Source: Bacillus sp. FSL K6-3431
GTDB lineage: Bacteria > Bacillota > Bacilli > Bacillales > Bacillaceae_C
Length of the DNA stretch: 64,000 bases
Reading direction: 5' to 3'
NCBI RefSeq assembly: GCF_038002605.1
Contig: NZ_JBBOCT010000001.1
Location: forward strand, 4,216,001-4,280,000
The notes under the pieces were generated by a model. The model was not told the DNA's origin and made no database searches. It saw only the letters and a program-made list of their open reading frames with translations. This document shows, in pieces, positions 9,582-18,525 of the stretch. Both the position numbers and the translations under genes were made by a program. Position 1 is the first letter of the stretch. Every line of letters begins with the position of its first letter.

Positions 9582-10325
9582 TTGCATAAAGCTTTTTCAG
9601 AAACAGTTCAACGCCCATTTCCTTTGCCAAGTAAACCATGGGTGATGACACAAATGTGGGAAAATCTATTATTTAGCCACTGGCCTATACCCTTAGATAT
9701 TATTAGAAAGCACGTCCCACCATCACTCAAGATGGATCTTTATCAAGGGAGTGCCTGGTTAGGGGTAATCCCATTTTATGTGAACCATATGAAATTGCGT
9801 GGGGTGCCTGAGATCCCCTATCTTCGCTCATATATAGAGTTGAATGTGCGTACGTACGTCACTTATCAAGGGAAACCGGGCATTTACTTTTTTAGACTTG
9901 ACGCTAATAAGTGGCCCGCTGTTATAGGAGGCAGAATAGTGGCATTCCTGCCATATCGGCTTGCCCAAATGAATATGAAAATTACTGATAACAAGATTTA
10001 CTTTCAAAGTGAAAGCCAAAATCCTTCGGGTTCAAAAAAAGTTCTTAATCTCACTTACAGTTCTACTTCTAAAGCATATTTACCACCACAGAACAGTCTT
10101 GAATATTGGTTATTTGAACGCTATTGTTTCTTTACTGCTCGTGGTAACCATTTGTATCGTGGTGATATTCATCATGATCGGTGGCGGGTCTGTTCAGCGG
10201 AAGCAATGGTGCACACTAATACCATTGCTTCTTTTTTACCGCATAGTTTTTTTGAAAGTAGTCCTCTTGTACATTTCACTGCTCAAAAAAAGGTTTTTAT
10301 TTGGCCGTTAAATAAGCTAACGTAA
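9582..10325 (+). CDS. YqjF/DUF2071-family protein
   Basis: 247 residues similar to the uncharacterised YqjF family. Visible features: RPFPLPSKPWVMTQMWENLLFSHWPIP (first 40 residues, given here only in outline), then PSLKMDLYQGSAWLGVIPF, LRSYIELNVRTYV and GIYFFRLDANKWPAV. There is no signal peptide or membrane segment, so it is a soluble cytoplasmic protein. The start is the TTG at 9582: AAGGAGG at 9566-9572 lies 9 bases before it, and no ATG fits. Monocistronic and convergent with the DUF1259 gene. Function unknown. Confidence 0.8.
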   Translation: MHKAFSETVQRPFPLPSKPWVMTQMWENLLFSHWPIPLDIIRKHVPPSLKMDLYQGSAWLGVIPFYVNHMKLRGVPEIPYLRSYIELNVRTYVTYQGKPGIYFFRLDANKWPAVIGGRIVAFLPYRLAQMNMKITDNKIYFQSESQNPSGSKKVLNLTYSSTSKAYLPPQNSLEYWLFERYCFFTARGNHLYRGDIHHDRWRVCSAEAMVHTNTIASFLPHSFFESSPLVHFTAQKKVFIWPLNKLT

Positions 10326-10340
10326 TTGGGAGTATACCAT

Positions 10341-10372
10341 AAGAAGAACAGGATGTTCTGTTTTTCTTGTTA
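10341..10372. terminator. Weak hairpin between convergent genes
   Basis: AAGAACAG and a downstream CTGTTTTTCTT form a short stem ending in a T run, between the converging YqjF and DUF1259 genes. Confidence 0.4.
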
Positions 10373-10377
10373 AGGAT

Positions 10378-10830
10378 TCATTTTAGCGGAGCACTACTTA
10401 AAAAAGAAAAAGCATATGCTATTTTATGAGCAAAGTTTAAAGGTGGCTCGATCGATTGAAGGTGGATATACATGATCATTGGCTTCATATATAACCAATG
10501 ATTATGCAAGGCACTTACAATGATCCCTTGCTGAGTAACGGCCTGCATAAATGCCGGTATTTCTTCCTGTAGGATAGCGATTTCTGCTAAGTTTAACGAA
10601 TTGCCATTGTGGTCCAATGATTCATATAAAACACCTACTGGTATAACTGTTGTGCTCGGGCGCCCTTGAATAATTACGTTAATATTTCGATGCATAGAAA
10701 CAGAACAAACCCCTTTTTCAATCTTGCTAGTTCCTTTTAGGATCCTAGCAAATTGTTCACAAAGCGATGGATCATTATTTACTGGAATATCACATTGGTT
10801 ATCAGGGTGTACATCTACAATCATCTCCAC
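10378..10830 (-). CDS. DUF1259-domain protein
   Basis: About 150 residues made almost entirely of a DUF1259 domain. Recognisable segments are GVCSVSMHRNINVIIQGRPS, SLNLAEIAILQEEIPAFMQA and IIVSALHNHWLYMKPMIMYIHLQ. The domain occurs in LpqO/LppY-like proteins and in stand-alone Bacillus proteins of unknown function. The frame opens at a GTG (10830) inside the end of an upstream Cys-rich reading frame, overlapping it by 29 bases. Translation may be coupled to the small gene. No signal peptide. Function not known. Confidence 0.75.
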   Translation of the reverse strand: MEMIVDVHPDNQCDIPVNNDPSLCEQFARILKGTSKIEKGVCSVSMHRNINVIIQGRPSTTVIPVGVLYESLDHNGNSLNLAEIAILQEEIPAFMQAVTQQGIIVSALHNHWLYMKPMIMYIHLQSIEPPLNFAHKIAYAFSFLSSAPLK

Positions 10831-10918
10831 ATGTACAATTTGGATGATAGCAATAAGGGTTTAGGCAAGGTTTAGAAATAGGTTGTTGATCTTGCAAAAA
10901 ACAGTTATACATATTCAT
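10802..10918 (-). CDS. Small Cys-rich peptide overlapping the DUF1259 gene
   Basis: 38 residues from an ATG at 10918, ending in a dense Cys/His tail (CLNPYCYHPNCTCGDDCRC, then TP) with seven cysteines overall. The C-x-C and C-x3-C spacing resembles metallothionein-like or zinc-binding peptides. A GGGGG about 7 bases upstream is a possible weak ribosome site; the frame continues further upstream to 11059 without a good site. It overlaps the start of the DUF1259 gene by 29 bases in another frame. It could be a real metal-binding peptide or the tail of a longer protein. Confidence 0.45.
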   Translation of the reverse strand: MNMYNCFLQDQQPISKPCLNPYCYHPNCTCGDDCRCTP

Positions 10919-11181
10919 CCTGAGTCCCCCAATCATTATGCTAATCAAGATATTCAACCATGTTAATGAAAGTTCCATAGTTAACTGCAAATAAAACCAA
11001 AAGCAATCTTGGTCTACTTTCCCATTTAATATGTTGGAAGGAACAAATATATCTTCCATTTTACAATTAACTATTCATTGCCTGTTATAAAGTTCAGATT
11101 AACTTTACTTATCATCATCATGCCTTTTTTGGTATATAATATAAAAGGTCTATGAAGCTATTATATAAGGAGAAGCCAATA

Positions 11182-11550
11182 TTGGGTATTGTAAAAATCA
11201 CGATTCAGATTATTTTATTATTCGTCATGTATCAAGTAGGTGTATGGATTCAAGAGATATTTCAACTTATTATTCCTGGAAGCATCATTGGAATGCTCCT
11301 TTTATTCTTGTTATTATTAACAGGAATTGTAAATGCGAAATGGGTAGAAAGCGGAGCACTTTTATTAATTAAATACTTACCATTATTATTTCTACCAATC
11401 ACAGTAGGTATCATCACTTTTTTTAATATATTTATAGGGAAAGGGTTTTTTATTATTATTATTGTATTGATCAGTACTGCGATAGTCATGGTTGGTAGCG
11501 GAATAATTAGTCAATTGTTGTTGAAAGAAAAGGTATATGAAAATGAATGA
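11182..11550 (+). CDS. CidA/LrgA-family holin-like membrane protein
   Basis: 122 residues with four hydrophobic helices; VMYQVGVWIQEIFQLIIPGSIIGMLLLFLLL is the CidA/LrgA signature stretch (about residues 15-45), followed by the WVESGALLLIKYLPLLFLP motif. These proteins modulate autolysis or act as small-metabolite exporters together with the CidB/LrgB partner encoded next. An ATG at 11152 is in frame, but its upstream purine run is only 3 bases away. The TTG at 11182 has AAGGAG 9 bases upstream and matches the usual family start, so it is preferred. The stop overlaps the following gene. Confidence 0.85.
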   Translation: MGIVKITIQIILLFVMYQVGVWIQEIFQLIIPGSIIGMLLLFLLLLTGIVNAKWVESGALLLIKYLPLLFLPITVGIITFFNIFIGKGFFIIIIVLISTAIVMVGSGIISQLLLKEKVYENE

Positions 11551-12232
11551 CATATTAATTGGGCTACTCTCTATTTTTGTTACCATTATTGTATTCTTTG
11601 CTTCGAAATGGCTAAATAATAAATATCCCCATCCTTTGACAATACCGATATTAATTTCAACAATAATAATTGTTATTGGACTATTAGTGTTTAATATAGC
11701 GTATGAGACTTACTTTATTGGGGGCCAATGGATTGACCATTTACTAGGACCTGCTGTAGTAGCACTTGCTTTTCCTCTTTATCAACAAAGGTTTACTTTA
11801 AAGAAAAACGCTATTCCTATTATTATAGGAGTCTCTTTTGGTTCAATTATTGGTGTGGCAAGTGGATTCATTATGGGAAAGTGGTTAGCATTAGATCCAC
11901 TTATTATTAGTTCACTTTTGCCTAAATCTGTAACCTCCCCAGTAGCGATGGATATCGCCCACACTGTAGGTGGTTCCCCAGCTTTAGCAGCTGTCTTAGT
12001 GATGATTGCGGGAATTGGCGGAGCGGTGATGGGTCCGTCTTTATTAAAATGGGTCCATGTTAATCATTATTTAGCAAAAGGTGTAGGGATGGGAAGCGCA
12101 TCACATGCCATCGGAACAGCAAAAGCAATGGAGAGTGACGTAAAAGCAGGAGCTGTAAGTACCGTTGCAATGGTTCTTAGCGCAATCATCGTTTCGATTA
12201 TTACTCCACTTCTTGTTATTTTTTTTATGTGA
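11543..12232 (+). CDS. CidB/LrgB-family membrane protein
   Basis: 229 residues, largely hydrophobic with about six to seven helices. Family stretches include YPHPLTIPILISTI, LLGPAVVALAFPLYQQR, LLPKSVTSPVAMDIA, GGSPALAAVLVMIAGIGGAVMGP and GSASHAIGTAKAME. It is the partner of the CidA/LrgA protein just upstream (overlap of 8 bases). The ATG at 11543 has AAAAGG 9 bases before it; the ATG at 11537 is too close. The operon ends at a very strong terminator. Whether it acts like Cid (pro-autolysis) or Lrg (anti) cannot be told without the regulator, which is not adjacent. Confidence 0.88.
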   Translation: MNDILIGLLSIFVTIIVFFASKWLNNKYPHPLTIPILISTIIIVIGLLVFNIAYETYFIGGQWIDHLLGPAVVALAFPLYQQRFTLKKNAIPIIIGVSFGSIIGVASGFIMGKWLALDPLIISSLLPKSVTSPVAMDIAHTVGGSPALAAVLVMIAGIGGAVMGPSLLKWVHVNHYLAKGVGMGSASHAIGTAKAMESDVKAGAVSTVAMVLSAIIVSIITPLLVIFFM

Positions 12233-12267
12233 AAATATGAATCAATTAGTTATTCTTTATAGTGCGC

Positions 12268-12321
12268 GTTCAAAAAGTCCGATAAAAATTCACAGTGTCA
12301 TTTTTATCGGACTTTTTGAAC
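12268..12321 (+). terminator. Strong terminator after the CidA/CidB-like pair
   Basis: Perfect 22-base inverted arms (12268-12289 and 12300-12321) around a 10-base loop, with A/T-rich edges (CAAAAAGTCCG and CGGACTTTTTG) giving T runs on both strands. Confidence 0.85.
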
Positions 12322-12413
12322 AACCGCTTATAGCCAATAAAAGTCAGTTATTTTGAGGTATGAATCGTAAACTACTTGCATATTTTCAGAGGTGATCTAC
12401 CTTTAAACTAATA

Positions 12414-12428
12414 ATGTAAGCGGTTTAA
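12414..12428 (+). promoter_or_regulatory. cre-like catabolite-repression site
   Basis: ATGTAAGCGGTTTAA matches the CcpA cre consensus WTGNAARCGNWWWCA at 14 of 15 positions, and lies 22 bases before the TTG start of the glycosidase. CcpA repression of a carbohydrate enzyme is expected. A local LacI-type operator would look similar. Confidence 0.55.
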
Positions 12429-12449
12429 AAAAAGAAGGAGGGATTACAT

Positions 12450-15400
12450 TTGCTAAAGATGAAAAATGGCCGAGTTTTTTTTATAACCTTAATTATGTTT
12501 CTCTTATTCCATACTTCTATGAACGCTTCATTGACAGGAGCTGAAGGTAAGGTAGCTAATTTGGATGATGATTATTCGATTGAGGCGGAGGCGCCAAGTA
12601 ATCAGTTGAGTGGTAAGTCAAAAATTAAAGATTGTGATACTTCAGTTGTGTGTTCAGGAAATCAATTGGTAGGTGACTTATGGGGCGGGTCAGCCTTACA
12701 GTTTAATGATGTGTATGTAGGGGTGGATGGTGTTTATATAATGACTGTGCATTATATTTCGGGTGATCCTAGATCCTTGGCAGTTACTGTAAATAGTGGA
12801 GAAAGTGAGCACTATGATCTTCCGAAAACGGTAGATTGGAATACAGTAGGCACGTTTGAAATCCAAATTCAATTGAAGGAAGGTGAGAATACAATTAGGA
12901 TTGATGATGAGGGTGGGTACTCCCCAGATATTGATAAGATAGATTTACGTCTACTAAATTCTGATACAGGCGAACAAGAGGAAAAGTTCTCACAAGTATA
13001 CGAAGCAGAAAATTTGACAAATGTTGTAAATGGTAACGCGAAAATTAGTATATGCAAAGTAGAAAGCAATTGTTCCGGAGGAAAGAAGATAGGGGATATA
13101 TGGGGTGGATCGACACTGCAATTTAACAATGTAATCGTACCGTTGACAGGTGTCTATACCTTAAAGCTATCCTATATTTCAGGCGATTCACGACCAATAA
13201 CCGTACATGTGAATGAAGATGAGGCAGAAAAATATTCACCACCTCAAACGGCTAACTGGAATACAATCGGTGTTTTTGATTTTGAGGTACATTTACAGGA
13301 AGGGAGCAACACGATTAAATTCGATGACAACGGTGGATGGTCGCCTGATATTGATAAAATTGAAATTATTGGATTGGAAGATCCGGATGAAGACACGGGA
13401 AATGTCGATGAGATTGGCAATATTGGTCCAGAAGTAGATTCCTCCAAATTTGGTACTATCAAGATTGTGGAGCATGAAAATGGCGCGACAATTTCCAATA
13501 GTGAGTACAAAATTACCTATAATACTGACTCTGGCCTTGCAGCTTACGATTGGAAAGGAAAGACAATTGCCGAAGGTGTGTATAGTAGTGTAAAACTTGA
13601 CAAAGAGTTAGATAGTAGAAGTTACGATGAACATGTCTTCAAGATAAGTAATGTAGAACGGATTAAAGATGGACAAGGCAAAGGAATTCGAATAACGATA
13701 GTGAATCTGAAAAAGGGTCTTCCTACCATAAAGCAAATATACCAATTGTATGATCAGCAACCTTATTTTCTGACTAGCCAACAGGTTGAAAGTGAAGAGG
13801 AGCTGAACATAAGCGAGATGGCACCTATGGTTCTCAATTCAATAGGTGGAATCGATATTAATAGTCATGAGGATAATAGAGTACTTGTTACTCCCTTTGA
13901 TAATGATATGTGGTCCAGATACCAATCTCGAACAATTAACACAAGCTTGAATAATAATAACTATGTTAGTTCAGAAATGACAGCAATTTATGACAATGCA
14001 AATAGAAACGGCCTAGTGATCGGCTCAGTTACGCATGATACATGGAAAACAGGTATTTATTGGAGTGGCTCTAATGATCGCCTGAATAAATTAAAGGTAT
14101 ATGGAGGATTTACTTCTCCTACATCAACACATGATACACTTCCTCATGGGAAACTTACGGGAAAAAAGTTTACATCTCCACAAATTTTTGTAGGCTTCTA
14201 TGAGGATTATCGTGAAGGTTTGGAAGAATACGGAAATGCAAACGCAGCAGTTGCACCACCACTTAAATTTAAACGGGGTGTACCTAAAGGTGTTCCAGTG
14301 GGATGGAATAGCTGGGGGGCTTACGATAGCCGTTTGAGTTACGAAAAAGTTGTAGATGTGTCCAATTTTTTCGCGAAAGAGTTTAAGAAAAGCACTTTCG
14401 AAAATAAAGGTGATATCTATATCAATATGGATTCCTATTGGGATAACTTATCAGAGAAAGAGCTTAAGGATGCCGTTTCAGTCATTCGCAAAAATAAACA
14501 AAAACCCGGAATTTATTACGGGCCGTTCGTTTATTGGGGCAACGATATGGATCAATCTGTCGAAGGAACCAATGGAAAATATTCATACGGCGATATTATT
14601 TTACGGGATTTTGAAGGAAATCCGCTACCGACAGTGGATGGCGCATATGCAGTTGACCCAACGCATCCCGGAGCGAAGCAACGTATTGATTATTATTTCA
14701 AGCGTTTTCTTGATTATGGTTTTGAGTATATTAAAATAGACTTTTTAAGTCATGGGTCATTAGAAGGGAAGCACTATGATTCGAATGTTCAGACGGGGAT
14801 TCAAGCATATAACCAAGGAATGGCTTACATTAACAAAGTGCTTGATGATAGAATGTTTATCAGTATATCCATTGCTCCGCTATTCCCAAGTCAGTATGCC
14901 CATTCTAGACGTATTTCTTGTGACATCGACGGTACACTTGGTCAAACAGAGTATCAATTGAACAATTTGACCTACGGATGGTGGCAAAATGGAACGATTT
15001 ACCCATATACTGATCCTGATTACATGACGCTTTCTAAAGGAGGTTCCTTAGAGGCAGCCCAGACAAGAGTTAATTCTGCCGTCATTTCAGGTACGGTATA
15101 CATGAATTCCGATGATGTGAACGACCCAGTAGCTCAAGAATATATGAGGACATTGTTAACTAATAAGAAAGTAAATGAAGTTGCGCTTAAAGGTAAAGCG
15201 TTTAGGCCAATCGAAGGCAATACGGGTGTGGGTGCTTCCAATATATTTGTACTTCAGGATAAAAAGGATTATTACTTGGCTGTATTTAATTTTACTAATG
15301 ACGATATAACTAAAACAGTTGATTTTAATCGGGCTGATATTCCGGATGATTCCAAACTAGAGATACTGGATCTATGGACAAATGAGTCTACACAAGTGAC

Positions 15401-15479
15401 TGAACAATTAACAGTTAATTTAACGGGGGCACAATCAAAGTTGTACAAAATCACAGTAAAATCAAATGGGAAGAAATAG
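12450..15479 (+). CDS. Secreted alpha-galactosidase-like glycoside hydrolase with two carbohydrate-binding modules
   Basis: 1009 residues. A signal peptide (about 1-30, KMKNGR then a hydrophobic core) is followed by two homologous beta-sandwich modules (about 40-160 and 175-300) that look like CBM35/CBM6: each has EAE, GDxWGGSxLQFN, YISGD and SPDIDKI. A linker and N-terminal catalytic-support domain follow. A clan GH-D-like (GH27/36/31-type) barrel begins at VGWNSWGAYDS (about 618). Candidate catalytic residues are Asp764 in IKIDF (nucleophile) and Asp825/Asp827 in SCDIDG (acid/base). The TTG start has AAGGAGGG 7 bases upstream. Monocistronic, with a cre-like site before and a terminator after. 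Exact sugar specificity unknown. Confidence 0.82.
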   Translation: MLKMKNGRVFFITLIMFLLFHTSMNASLTGAEGKVANLDDDYSIEAEAPSNQLSGKSKIKDCDTSVVCSGNQLVGDLWGGSALQFNDVYVGVDGVYIMTVHYISGDPRSLAVTVNSGESEHYDLPKTVDWNTVGTFEIQIQLKEGENTIRIDDEGGYSPDIDKIDLRLLNSDTGEQEEKFSQVYEAENLTNVVNGNAKISICKVESNCSGGKKIGDIWGGSTLQFNNVIVPLTGVYTLKLSYISGDSRPITVHVNEDEAEKYSPPQTANWNTIGVFDFEVHLQEGSNTIKFDDNGGWSPDIDKIEIIGLEDPDEDTGNVDEIGNIGPEVDSSKFGTIKIVEHENGATISNSEYKITYNTDSGLAAYDWKGKTIAEGVYSSVKLDKELDSRSYDEHVFKISNVERIKDGQGKGIRITIVNLKKGLPTIKQIYQLYDQQPYFLTSQQVESEEELNISEMAPMVLNSIGGIDINSHEDNRVLVTPFDNDMWSRYQSRTINTSLNNNNYVSSEMTAIYDNANRNGLVIGSVTHDTWKTGIYWSGSNDRLNKLKVYGGFTSPTSTHDTLPHGKLTGKKFTSPQIFVGFYEDYREGLEEYGNANAAVAPPLKFKRGVPKGVPVGWNSWGAYDSRLSYEKVVDVSNFFAKEFKKSTFENKGDIYINMDSYWDNLSEKELKDAVSVIRKNKQKPGIYYGPFVYWGNDMDQSVEGTNGKYSYGDIILRDFEGNPLPTVDGAYAVDPTHPGAKQRIDYYFKRFLDYGFEYIKIDFLSHGSLEGKHYDSNVQTGIQAYNQGMAYINKVLDDRMFISISIAPLFPSQYAHSRRISCDIDGTLGQTEYQLNNLTYGWWQNGTIYPYTDPDYMTLSKGGSLEAAQTRVNSAVISGTVYMNSDDVNDPVAQEYMRTLLTNKKVNEVALKGKAFRPIEGNTGVGASNIFVLQDKKDYYLAVFNFTNDDITKTVDFNRADIPDDSKLEILDLWTNESTQVTEQLTVNLTGAQSKLYKITVKSNGKK

Positions 15480-15493
15480 GAACTGATTAAAGC

Positions 15494-15539
15494 GAAGCCT
15501 AGCAGACCAATCACCATAGGTCTGCTAGGCTTCTTTTTT
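15494..15539 (+). terminator. Terminator of the glycosidase gene
   Basis: GAAGCCTAGCAGACC (15494-15508) pairs perfectly with GGTCTGCTAGGCTTC (15519-15533), followed by TTTTTT. Confidence 0.9.
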
Positions 15540-15997
15540 GGCTAATTGTAGGATGGAGGAACTTAATCTGTTACTTTGGACTATGATTCGGAAAAAAGAG
15601 ATATATAATAAACGTAAGTCTTTAATATTACAATTTATTTAAAATATAAATGAATGCGTTTTCCAAACTAAGTGAAAGAGGGCTGAAAATGAATATATCA
15701 GAAATGAAAGCAACTAAAGTACGGAATGATTCTTTATTAAAGATAACAATCCAATTTGATAGTAATAAGAGAGTATTAAATACAGTGTAAGAAACCCATA
15801 AAAATACAATTATTAATTTGGACCTCAAAAAATAGAAGAAATTATTTCTATTCAAGTTGGTTGAATGATGAGTAATATGTCTAAGTATTTATTTGTTCAA
15901 TAATTTGTAATAGTTGCATAGAACATAGTGAAAAAAATCAGGTATACTATGAGTATAGAATATATTTGTAACAAGCTAAATCTTTTTTTGCAATTAC
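15540..15997. other. Gene-poor stretch with one tiny candidate ORF
   Basis: No recognisable gene. One 33-residue frame on the plus strand (15689-15790, MNISEMKATKVRNDSLLKIT start) has AGAGGG about 8 bases upstream and could be a small peptide gene or the remains of a longer one. A 75-codon frame on the other strand has no ribosome site and is probably chance. Confidence 0.3.
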
Positions 15998-16086
15998 TTG
16001 TGAAAATGTTCACAAGGGAATAGCGATACTTTATTTGTACACCTCACATAGTAAATTTTTAAAATAACTTGTGAAAATATTCACAT
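15998..16086 (+). promoter_or_regulatory. Two Rex/Fnr-type palindromes upstream of nirB
   Basis: 15998-16015 reads TTGTGAA-AATG-TTCACAA, a perfect 18-base palindrome (20 bases with the flanking C/G). 16069-16086 reads TTGTGAA-AATA-TTCACAT and matches 17 of 18. Both fit the Rex operator pattern TTGTGAA-N4-TTCACAA and also the Fnr pattern TGTGA-N6-TCACA. Centres are 71 bases apart; the second ends 22 bases before the nirB start and would block initiation if bound by a repressor. This suggests redox or oxygen control of nitrite reduction. Confidence 0.7.
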
Positions 16087-16108
16087 GAAGATGGTGGAGG
16101 AACAAAAT

Positions 16109-18514
16109 ATGAAAAAGAAGCTAGTAATGATCGGAAATGGCATGGCTGGAGTTCGTTGTATGGAAGAGATATTGAAAAGGGATCGAGAAGCGTTTGAGAT
16201 TACTATTATTGGTGATGAACCACATCCGAACTATAACAGGATTATGCTCTCCAATGTTTTACAAGGAAAAAATGAGATGAACGATATCAATATGAATGAA
16301 TGGGATTGGTACGAAAATAATCAAATTACACTGTATACAGATGAAAAGGTCATTGAGATTGTGGCTGAAAAAAAGGAGATTAAAACGGATAAAAGGAGAA
16401 GCATTGTCTATGATGAACTTATCATCGCTACAGGCTCAAGTGCATTTATTCTACCAATACAAGGACATCAACTTGAAGGAGTTATTGGTTTCCGGACAAT
16501 TCAGGATACGGAGTACATGATCGAAACGGCGAAACAGTATAAAAAAGCAGTCGTGATTGGTGGTGGTCTACTCGGCCTTGAAGCCGCAAGAGGATTAATC
16601 GATCGAGGAATGGATGTTCAGGTCGTGCATCTCCTACCGAGTTTAATGGAGCAACAATTGGATGCTACCGCGGCAAAAATGTTGAAAAAGGATTTAGAAG
16701 CACAAGGAATGAAGTTTTTAATGGAAAAACAAACGACGGAAATATACGGAGATGGACGAGTAGAGGGAATTACATTCTCAGATGGAACGTCTATTGAATG
16801 TGATCTTGTTGTAATGGCTGTAGGGATCCGACCGAATATTGATTTAGCAAAGGATGCAGGATTGAATATCAATCGAGGCATCATCGTGAACGATTTTATG
16901 CAAACATCAATCCCTTCTATTTATGCCGTTGGCGAATGTTCTGATCATAATGGAATTACTTATGGATTGGTTGCGCCGCTTTATGAGCAAGGCATCGCGC
17001 TCGCAGACCACATTACCGAAACAAAAACAAATGGTTACCAAGGAAGCATTTTGTCCACCCAATTAAAAGTAGCCGGATGTGACTTGTTCTCAGGTGGACA
17101 AATTCATGAAGATGACGATACACAGGCAATCATTGTGCAAGATCAATTTGCAGGGCTTTATAAAAAGGTGCTTGTTAAAGATAACAATGTTGTCGGCGTT
17201 GTTCTTTACGGAGATTCATCAGATGGTACTCGATTGTTTTCCATGCTAAAAAAAGGAACAGATATTAGTGCATTCACGAGTGCTGCGGTTCTCCAAAAAG
17301 CAGGTGAAGATGCAGTCGGAGAAATGATTGCAGAGATGAGCGCTGAGGAAACAGTGTGCGGATGTAATGGTGTAACGAAAGGTACCATTGTTCAAGCGAT
17401 ATTAGAACAGGAATTAAATACGTATGAAGAAGTAAAGACATGCACAAAAGCAGGAGCGTCTTGCGGAAAATGTCGCGGTGTTGTTGAGAGTATTCTTGCT
17501 CATACATTGGGTGATAGCTTTGATGCTGCAGCAGAGAAAACAGGTATGTGTGTTTGTACAACATTCACACGTGATGAAGTAGTTTCAGAAATAAAAGCCA
17601 AAGGATTGCAAACGCCAAAAGAAGTGCGCAATGTACTTGGATTTATAAATGAGGAAGGTTGTCCAACTTGTCGTCCAGCACTCAATTACTATATGAGAAT
17701 GCTGCGACCAGAAGAGTATGGAGATGATAAAGCATCAAGATTTGTCAATGAACGGATGGAAGGGAATATTCAAAAAGATGGGACATTCTCCGTCATCCCT
17801 CGGATGTATGGTGGAACGACAACAGGTGAAGAGCTAATTCGTCTCGGCGAGGTTGCCAAAAAATATAATGTACCGTTAGTGAAGATTACAGGTGCGAGCC
17901 GGGTTGGGCTTTATGGGGTGAAGAAGGAAGATGTCCCGCAAGTATGGGAAGATCTTGGAATGCGCTCTGGATATGCCTATTCTAAATCATTACGAAATGT
18001 AAAATCATGTGTTGGATCACGATTTTGCCGCTTCGGAACCCAAGATGCTTTAGGATTAGGGATTAAGTTAGAGAAAGCAATTGAAATGGTTGATACACCA
18101 CATAAAATGAAAATGGGGGTCTCAGGCTGTCCACGGAATTGTTCTGAAGCTTTGACAAAGGACTTTGGGGTCGTATGTGTAGAACATGGCTATCAGTTAT
18201 ATTTGGGCGGTAATGGTGGGACGGAAGTTCGCGAATGTGATTCTTTCATTACCGTGAAGACGGAAGAAGAAGTAAATGCTATGGCAAAAGCTTATACACA
18301 ATATTATCGTGAGACAGGGATTTATAACGAGAGAACAGCCCCTTGGATGGAACGTATAGGTGCAGAAAATATAAAAGAAGTATTACTAAATGAAAAAATG
18401 AGCGGTGAATTAGCGGCAAGCTTTGACAAAGCAAAAAATACGTATGAAGAAGCTTGGAGTAACGCGCTTCATAATAAGCAGAAAAAAGATATGTTTGAAA
18501 TTATAAAAAAATAG
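16109..18514 (+). CDS. nirB: Assimilatory/NADH-dependent nitrite reductase, large subunit
   Basis: 801 residues, normal for NirB/NasD. Order: FAD-binding domain with IGNGMAGVRCMEEIL, NAD-binding motif IGGGLLGLEAARGL (about 150), two BFD-like [2Fe-2S] segments with paired Cys (CGCNGVTKG and AGASCGKCRG; then CTTFTRDEVV and GCPTCRPA), then the sulfite/nitrite reductase core. CVGSRFCRFG and CPRNCSEA provide the four cysteines that bind the 4Fe-4S/siroheme centre. It reduces nitrite to ammonium with NAD(P)H. An in-frame ATG at 16085 exists, but GGAGG at 16096-16100 places the start at 16109. First gene of a six-gene operon that also makes siroheme. Confidence 0.95.
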   Translation: MKKKLVMIGNGMAGVRCMEEILKRDREAFEITIIGDEPHPNYNRIMLSNVLQGKNEMNDINMNEWDWYENNQITLYTDEKVIEIVAEKKEIKTDKRRSIVYDELIIATGSSAFILPIQGHQLEGVIGFRTIQDTEYMIETAKQYKKAVVIGGGLLGLEAARGLIDRGMDVQVVHLLPSLMEQQLDATAAKMLKKDLEAQGMKFLMEKQTTEIYGDGRVEGITFSDGTSIECDLVVMAVGIRPNIDLAKDAGLNINRGIIVNDFMQTSIPSIYAVGECSDHNGITYGLVAPLYEQGIALADHITETKTNGYQGSILSTQLKVAGCDLFSGGQIHEDDDTQAIIVQDQFAGLYKKVLVKDNNVVGVVLYGDSSDGTRLFSMLKKGTDISAFTSAAVLQKAGEDAVGEMIAEMSAEETVCGCNGVTKGTIVQAILEQELNTYEEVKTCTKAGASCGKCRGVVESILAHTLGDSFDAAAEKTGMCVCTTFTRDEVVSEIKAKGLQTPKEVRNVLGFINEEGCPTCRPALNYYMRMLRPEEYGDDKASRFVNERMEGNIQKDGTFSVIPRMYGGTTTGEELIRLGEVAKKYNVPLVKITGASRVGLYGVKKEDVPQVWEDLGMRSGYAYSKSLRNVKSCVGSRFCRFGTQDALGLGIKLEKAIEMVDTPHKMKMGVSGCPRNCSEALTKDFGVVCVEHGYQLYLGGNGGTEVRECDSFITVKTEEEVNAMAKAYTQYYRETGIYNERTAPWMERIGAENIKEVLLNEKMSGELAASFDKAKNTYEEAWSNALHNKQKKDMFEIIKK

Positions 18515-18525
18515 GGGGATGTTCA

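Noticed and set aside
12268..12321. Long perfect inverted repeat considered as a small mobile element
   Set aside because: There is no target duplication, and its place right after the CidA/CidB-like operon with T runs fits a terminator.
15628..15855. 75-codon hydrophobic minus-strand frame
   Set aside because: AT-rich DNA gives such frames often; no ribosome site and no family resemblance.
15999..16085. Crp-type sites (TGTGA-N6-TCACA)
   Set aside because: The pattern fits E. coli Crp as well, but Bacillaceae lack cAMP-Crp control; Rex or Fnr is the better reading.
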